Shown here: in pieces, positions 60,897-64,000 of the stretch
How positions within the stretch are numbered: position 1 is the stretch's first letter
How the letters are laid out: every line of letters starts with the position of its first letter
Assembly: GCF_019453995.1 (NCBI RefSeq)
Contig: NZ_CP075587.1
Coordinates: 1,612,001-1,676,000 of the forward strand
Reading direction: 5' to 3'
Source of the DNA: Candidatus Rhabdochlamydia oedothoracis
Lineage (GTDB): Bacteria > Chlamydiota > Chlamydiia > Chlamydiales > Rhabdochlamydiaceae
DNA length: 64,000 nt
Made by a program: the position numbers and the translations under genes
Notes under the pieces: model-generated
What the model was told of the DNA's origin: nothing
Seen by the model: only the letters and a program-made list of their open reading frames with translations
Databases searched by the model: none

Positions 60897-61643
60897 ATGC
60901 TTATTGGGTTATCATTACTCGGCGCAACGGGAAAGATGGGAAAAAGCATTCTTGCTTTAGCAGCCAATCAGCCTAACTACAAAGTAGTTATGGGAACATC
61001 AAGAAAGTACTTAAAAAGACCTACTCCACAAAAAATAACAAATGTGGATATTAACATGACAAGCTCTGCTAAACTAGCTATTCACGCCTCAGATATCGCT
61101 ATTGATGTCTCTTCTAAATACACGATTCTTCATCATTTAAAATATGCAAAGCAATTTTCTAAACCTCTTGTCATAGGAACAACTGGACATAGCATAGAAA
61201 CACAAAAAAAAATCGAAGATACAGCCCAATATATTCCCATATTCTATACTCCTAATTTTAGCCCGGGTATTTCTCTTTTATTACAGCTAGTTGAATGTAT
61301 AAAAACGTCTAGATTTAGCAAAAATTGCTGCATTGATATTGTGGAAACCCATCATATGCATAAAAAAGATTTGCCTAGTGGCACCGCTATTGCTCTTGCT
61401 AAAGCTACAGGCAAAGAGATTGCAGAAGATGCAACAACAAAAAGCAACTCCTCTCAAGTTCGCATTCATGCTATACGCAGCGGTGAAGTGATCGGAGAGC
61501 ATCAAGTCATCTTTGAATATGGTAATGAACAAATAAAATTGATCCATCAAGCACACTCTCGCGACGTATTTGCACAAGGAGCCCTTGCTGCAGCTGCATT
61601 TTTAATCGATAAAAAACCAGGTCTCTATTCTGGTTTAATTTAA
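60897..61643 (+). CDS. dapB: 4-hydroxy-tetrahydrodipicolinate reductase
   Basis: A 248-aa enzyme of lysine/meso-diaminopimelate synthesis. It has the nucleotide-binding LLGATGKMGKSILALA, then VIGTTGHSIETQKKI, FYTPNFSPGISLLLQLVE, and the catalytic signature VETHHMHKKDLPSGTAIALA. The end FAQGALAAAAFLIDKKPGLY is typical. Length is normal. It is divergent from the short secretin across an AT-rich 180-base gap. Confidence 0.95.
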   Translation: MLIGLSLLGATGKMGKSILALAANQPNYKVVMGTSRKYLKRPTPQKITNVDINMTSSAKLAIHASDIAIDVSSKYTILHHLKYAKQFSKPLVIGTTGHSIETQKKIEDTAQYIPIFYTPNFSPGISLLLQLVECIKTSRFSKNCCIDIVETHHMHKKDLPSGTAIALAKATGKEIAEDATTKSNSSQVRIHAIRSGEVIGEHQVIFEYGNEQIKLIHQAHSRDVFAQGALAAAAFLIDKKPGLYSGLI

Positions 61644-61719
61644 AATTTTGACAAATTTTCCTTCAAGAAACTTAAAAAGCAAATTTTTAGACAGCAAGAA
61701 CACGAATACTTTGCTGACT

Positions 61720-61900
61720 CCTACATTCCTACCCCCTAGCGTATATTTTTGGAATTAGCTAAGAGCCTGTTTAAAATCTTCTCATTATACCTTAATGAGA
61801 AGATTTTAAACAGGCTCTTAATGAAAAAGGAGCCAGAATCATTTTTTATCTCTCAATTATCAAGCAAAACTTCATGCGTTGGCCCTGGTGGGAATGTAGG
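61720..61900. mobile_element. Second IS1634-type miniature element, carrying a nested palindrome
   Basis: The left end CCTACATTCCTACCCCCTAG and the right end GGTGGGAATGTAGG match the element at 16.9 kb. Only about 120 bases remain besides the nested insert. No matching target duplication is seen, so the copy is older. The rest of 61644-62187 is AT-rich and holds no supported gene. Confidence 0.75.
61760..61820. repeat. 28-bp perfect palindrome made of two IS5-type ends
   Basis: TAAGAGCCTGTTTAAAATCT...CATTA and its exact complement flank five bases (TACCT). Each arm equals the terminal repeat of the IS5-type element at 37.3-38.0 kb. It is a minimal two-end element inserted in the IS1634-type element, and it could also form a strong hairpin in RNA. 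Confidence 0.85.
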
Positions 61901-62187
61901 CAACATAAATGTAAAATCTCAATAGGTTATTATTTGTTGTAATAAAAACCTATATCCCCTTATGCAGGGTAGGAAGCCTATCTAATAGATCAAAAAACAT
62001 TAGCTCTTTCTTGGAAATAGCTTTAAATCCTACCAAAAAAAGTAGTATTTTTAGATTTAGTTTGCTTATAAAATATTTTAAAACTAATAATTGCCAGAGT
62101 AGCCAAAAGACTACAAGAGATTTCTTGTAATTATTTTTGGTAACACCTAAAGATTTTGATCTATCTTTTACATAGGAGAAAAATGAC

Positions 62188-62670
62188 ATGAAAAATTTAG
62201 TAAAATTATTTGGTTTAAGTATTGTTTTATCTATTGCTGGTTTAAACGCTTTTGAAAACCCTTCTGAAAAAACTTACGTTGATTCAGAAGATATTACTTT
62301 TGAAAACGGAATTATCTATTTACAATTAGAAAACGGCACTTTAAAGCCAGTAACCGCTGTCTATTCAGATGAAAAAGGTGTATATGTTTTGGATCAAGAC
62401 GAAGATCAAAGCACAGAGCCAGAAGTTGTATGCACACCAGAAGTTGTATGCACACAAGATAATCAAGACGAAGATCAAAGCACAGAGCCAGAAGTTGTAT
62501 GCACACAAGATAATCAAGACGATTTAGATCAAGCTACCAAAGAAGAAATTTTATGTGCTCAAAATACCTATCGCGAACTCTTAGCTGGCTATGAGTGTTC
62601 TAATTGTAGTTGCATTAATCCACGTTACAGAAAAACTTGTAAAGACTGTGGAGCAACTATTATTCATTAA
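62188..62670 (+). CDS. Exported protein with acidic repeats and C-terminal zinc ribbon
   Basis: A 160-aa protein with a clear signal peptide (MKNLVKLFGLSIVLSIAGLN, cut near A-FEN). After about 70 residues an acidic repeat occurs about 2.5 times (DEDQSTEPEVVCTQDNQ). The C-terminus holds CSNCSCINPRYRKTCKDCGA, a C-x2-C-x10-C-x2-C zinc ribbon like the eukaryotic RanBP2 type. An AGGAGA site precedes the start. The repeated units also carry one Cys each, so disulphide cross-linking in the envelope is possible. I do not know its function. Confidence 0.65.
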   Translation: MKNLVKLFGLSIVLSIAGLNAFENPSEKTYVDSEDITFENGIIYLQLENGTLKPVTAVYSDEKGVYVLDQDEDQSTEPEVVCTPEVVCTQDNQDEDQSTEPEVVCTQDNQDDLDQATKEEILCAQNTYRELLAGYECSNCSCINPRYRKTCKDCGATIIH

Positions 62671-62681
62671 AATCCAAAAAT

Positions 62682-62705
62682 CCCAGCATTTCCATAAATG
62701 CTGGG
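62682..62705 (+). terminator. Stem-loop after the zinc-ribbon gene
   Basis: CCCAGCATTT and AAATGCTGGG form a 10-bp stem with a 4-base loop (CCAT). Only short A/T tracts follow, so termination is likely but not certain. The next gene starts 15 bases later and may depend on readthrough. Confidence 0.6.
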
Positions 62706-62720
62706 GCAATAAAAAATCTT

Positions 62721-63683
62721 ATGAAGAAATCTCTTTATCCATTACAAATAAAGGCCCTGCTGCTCTGGTTTTCTCTAGCTGGATTGGCTTTTTGTTTTTT
62801 TCAAAAAAAATTACCCGTTTTAAAAAAAGAAAATTTCTTAATGGAGGCCCTGTTGCAAAGTATGATATTTGAACAGGGTTTTGGTTATACTTTATTCGGA
62901 AATAAACCTGTATCTTTAGCAGAATATTTTCTCAATCCCTCCTTTAACACTATTTTTTTTAGCAAAAAAAATTCCTTCTTTCCCATTGTTGAGGCTTGGT
63001 CTCTATTAGAAAAAAATGTCCTTTGTCACCTGCAAGGAAATTATATCCTGCTTAAACAAGTAGACCGTACAAAAAATTCCTCTACTTTTCAGGTAATTAT
63101 CATAAATAAATTTAGTTTCTTACAAACAGTTACTAAGTATCTAGATTTATTCTGCAAATTGCTTGAGAAAAAAATAGACCCAAAAGAATTATTAGATGAA
63201 GTGATTCTCAACCAAAGAAGTTTATGGGACATCCTCAAAGGTAATCGGGCTCTTTATGGAATTATTTTAGGATATGGGGAAAAAAACTCTTTAGCTTTTA
63301 AAAGAAGATGGGAATTGGGACAAGTATTTAGCTGTAACTGTCAAAACTCGCTAATCACTCCTCCTTTCTATCCAAAACCTTCAAGAGGATTCTCCTCATC
63401 AGAAGAAGAGTATCGTTATTTTGAAGAGCAACAGGGTTTTTTTGATATACAAACCAGCTCCCTTTCTCCTCTTAATCCCCCTTGTTTTATGATTATGAAA
63501 GACATTGATATAGAAACAAAGTTACTTGCAAAAAAATATAAAGAGACCTTTAAGCAACTAATTGAGATTTATGCTGAAGGAGATTTTTGGTCTATTACTC
63601 TAGATCATCTAATGCAAAAAGATGCTTCCACATTGAACAAAACTTCCAATAGTTGCATACTTGTCAAGTATGAAAACAATTAA
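62721..63683 (+). CDS. Hypothetical membrane-anchored protein upstream of kdsA
   Basis: A 320-aa protein with an N-terminal membrane anchor or signal (LLLWFSLAGLAFCFF). The rest is soluble, with no motif I recognise (for example LSLLEKNVLCHLQGNYILLK-type helical text and Trp/Phe-rich segments near the end). A 14-base overlap with kdsA suggests co-translation, so a role connected with the envelope is possible. In Chlamydia an uncharacterised gene also adjoins kdsA, and this may be its counterpart. Confidence 0.6.
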   Translation: MKKSLYPLQIKALLLWFSLAGLAFCFFQKKLPVLKKENFLMEALLQSMIFEQGFGYTLFGNKPVSLAEYFLNPSFNTIFFSKKNSFFPIVEAWSLLEKNVLCHLQGNYILLKQVDRTKNSSTFQVIIINKFSFLQTVTKYLDLFCKLLEKKIDPKELLDEVILNQRSLWDILKGNRALYGIILGYGEKNSLAFKRRWELGQVFSCNCQNSLITPPFYPKPSRGFSSSEEEYRYFEEQQGFFDIQTSSLSPLNPPCFMIMKDIDIETKLLAKKYKETFKQLIEIYAEGDFWSITLDHLMQKDASTLNKTSNSCILVKYENN

Positions 63684-64000
63684 GATTAAAAAATTTTGCA
63701 TTGGCAAAAACCAACCTTTAACAATCATTTGTGGTCCCTGTGTAATAGAGTCTGAAGACCACGCTCTTTTTTGTGCTGAGTACTTAATGAATATATTTAA
63801 AGGTTTTCCTGAGCTTAATTTCATTTTCAAATCAAGCTACGACAAAGCAAACCGCTCTGCCCATAGTTCTTTTCGAGGGCCTGGAATACAAAAAGGTTTA
63901 GAGATTTTAGCAAAAATCCAACAAACATTCGATCTTCCTGTTTTAACAGATATTCATTCTTCTGAAGAAGCTGTTGAAGCTGCTAAAGTTGTTGAAATTA
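63670..64000 (+). CDS. kdsA: KDO-8-phosphate synthase, 5' part (runs off the window)
   Basis: The first 110 codons are present. IICGPCVIESEDHALFCAEY is the DAHP/KDO8P synthase opening, followed by FIFKSSYDKANRSAHSSFRG and FDLPVLTDIHSSEEAVEAAK. By family knowledge it condenses phosphoenolpyruvate and arabinose-5-phosphate, the committed step to the KDO sugar of lipopolysaccharide. The start codon overlaps the end of the preceding gene. Confidence 0.95.
   Translation, partial: MKTIKIKKFCIGKNQPLTIICGPCVIESEDHALFCAEYLMNIFKGFPELNFIFKSSYDKANRSAHSSFRGPGIQKGLEILAKIQQTFDLPVLTDIHSSEEAVEAAKVVEI

Noticed and set aside
61950-62189. 79-aa minus-strand frame rich in Leu/Phe/Lys
   Set aside because: No ribosome binding site, composition of translated AT-rich intergenic DNA, and it ends at the promoter side of the zinc-ribbon gene.

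Overview
The window comes from an AT-rich member of the phylum Chlamydiae, outside the animal-pathogen family Chlamydiaceae. The main evidence is a chlamydial type III secretion (T3S) locus in the order known from Chlamydia trachomatis CT663-CT674: scc4, cdsD, cdsE, cdsF, cdsG, a CT668-position gene, cdsN, cdsO, cdsP, cdsQ, pkn5, and further on cdsC. The many insertion sequences, an asparaginyl-tRNA synthetase, and a giant DUF3638/DUF3645-like protein fit the amoeba- or arthropod-associated (Parachlamydia/Simkania/Rhabdochlamydia-like) chlamydiae. I cannot name the genus.

Layout. 1-1.8 kb: an IS3 remnant and two minus-strand helical proteins; the larger looks like a secreted filament- or translocator-type T3S protein. 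1.9-12.7 kb: the T3S operon (chaperone, basal body, needle and its two chaperones, ATPase, stalk, two needle-length regulators, C-ring, Ser/Thr kinase). A 0.8 kb patch of mobile-element debris interrupts it between cdsG and the CT668-position gene. 12.7-18.6 kb: five paralogous membrane-domain proteins inserted between pkn5 and cdsC, broken up by an IS5-type remnant and an IS1634-type miniature element. 18.6-25.9 kb: a GAMT-like methyltransferase, the secretin cdsC with seven repeated N-domains, a lipoprotein, a YidD-like protein and der.

26-38.3 kb is an insertion-sequence graveyard. It holds IS5, IS30, IS630, IS110, IS481 and IS3 elements, most decayed or nested. One unusual cargo gene sits in it: a 568-aa protein with duplicated coiled coils, a Thr/Pro-rich stalk, one membrane span and arginine-rich motifs. 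38.4-43.3 kb returns to housekeeping genes (nfo, asnS, a bactofilin-like membrane protein, hemA, recX). 43.4-54.5 kb holds a second intact IS30 copy that has cut off the end of a gene for a protein of more than 3200 residues. 54.6-64 kb holds a small conserved protein, an RluA-family pseudouridine synthase, a KH protein, a large DHH-type protein, tRNA-Arg(UCU), a second short CdsC-like secretin, dapB, a nested miniature element, a secreted zinc-ribbon protein, an unknown protein and the start of kdsA.

The strongest leads for new biology are: (1) the giant ATPase-like protein with a possible cysteine-protease-like N-terminus; (2) the five-gene effector-like family inside the T3S locus; (3) the virus-glycoprotein-like 568-aa protein; (4) tandem CdsP paralogues and an internally initiated CdsQ-C; (5) a secretin with seven stacked repeats plus a one-repeat paralogue; (6) candidate IS110 bridge RNAs whose outer stem hides the recombinase ribosome binding site. 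No CRISPR array or rRNA gene was seen, and one tRNA was found.
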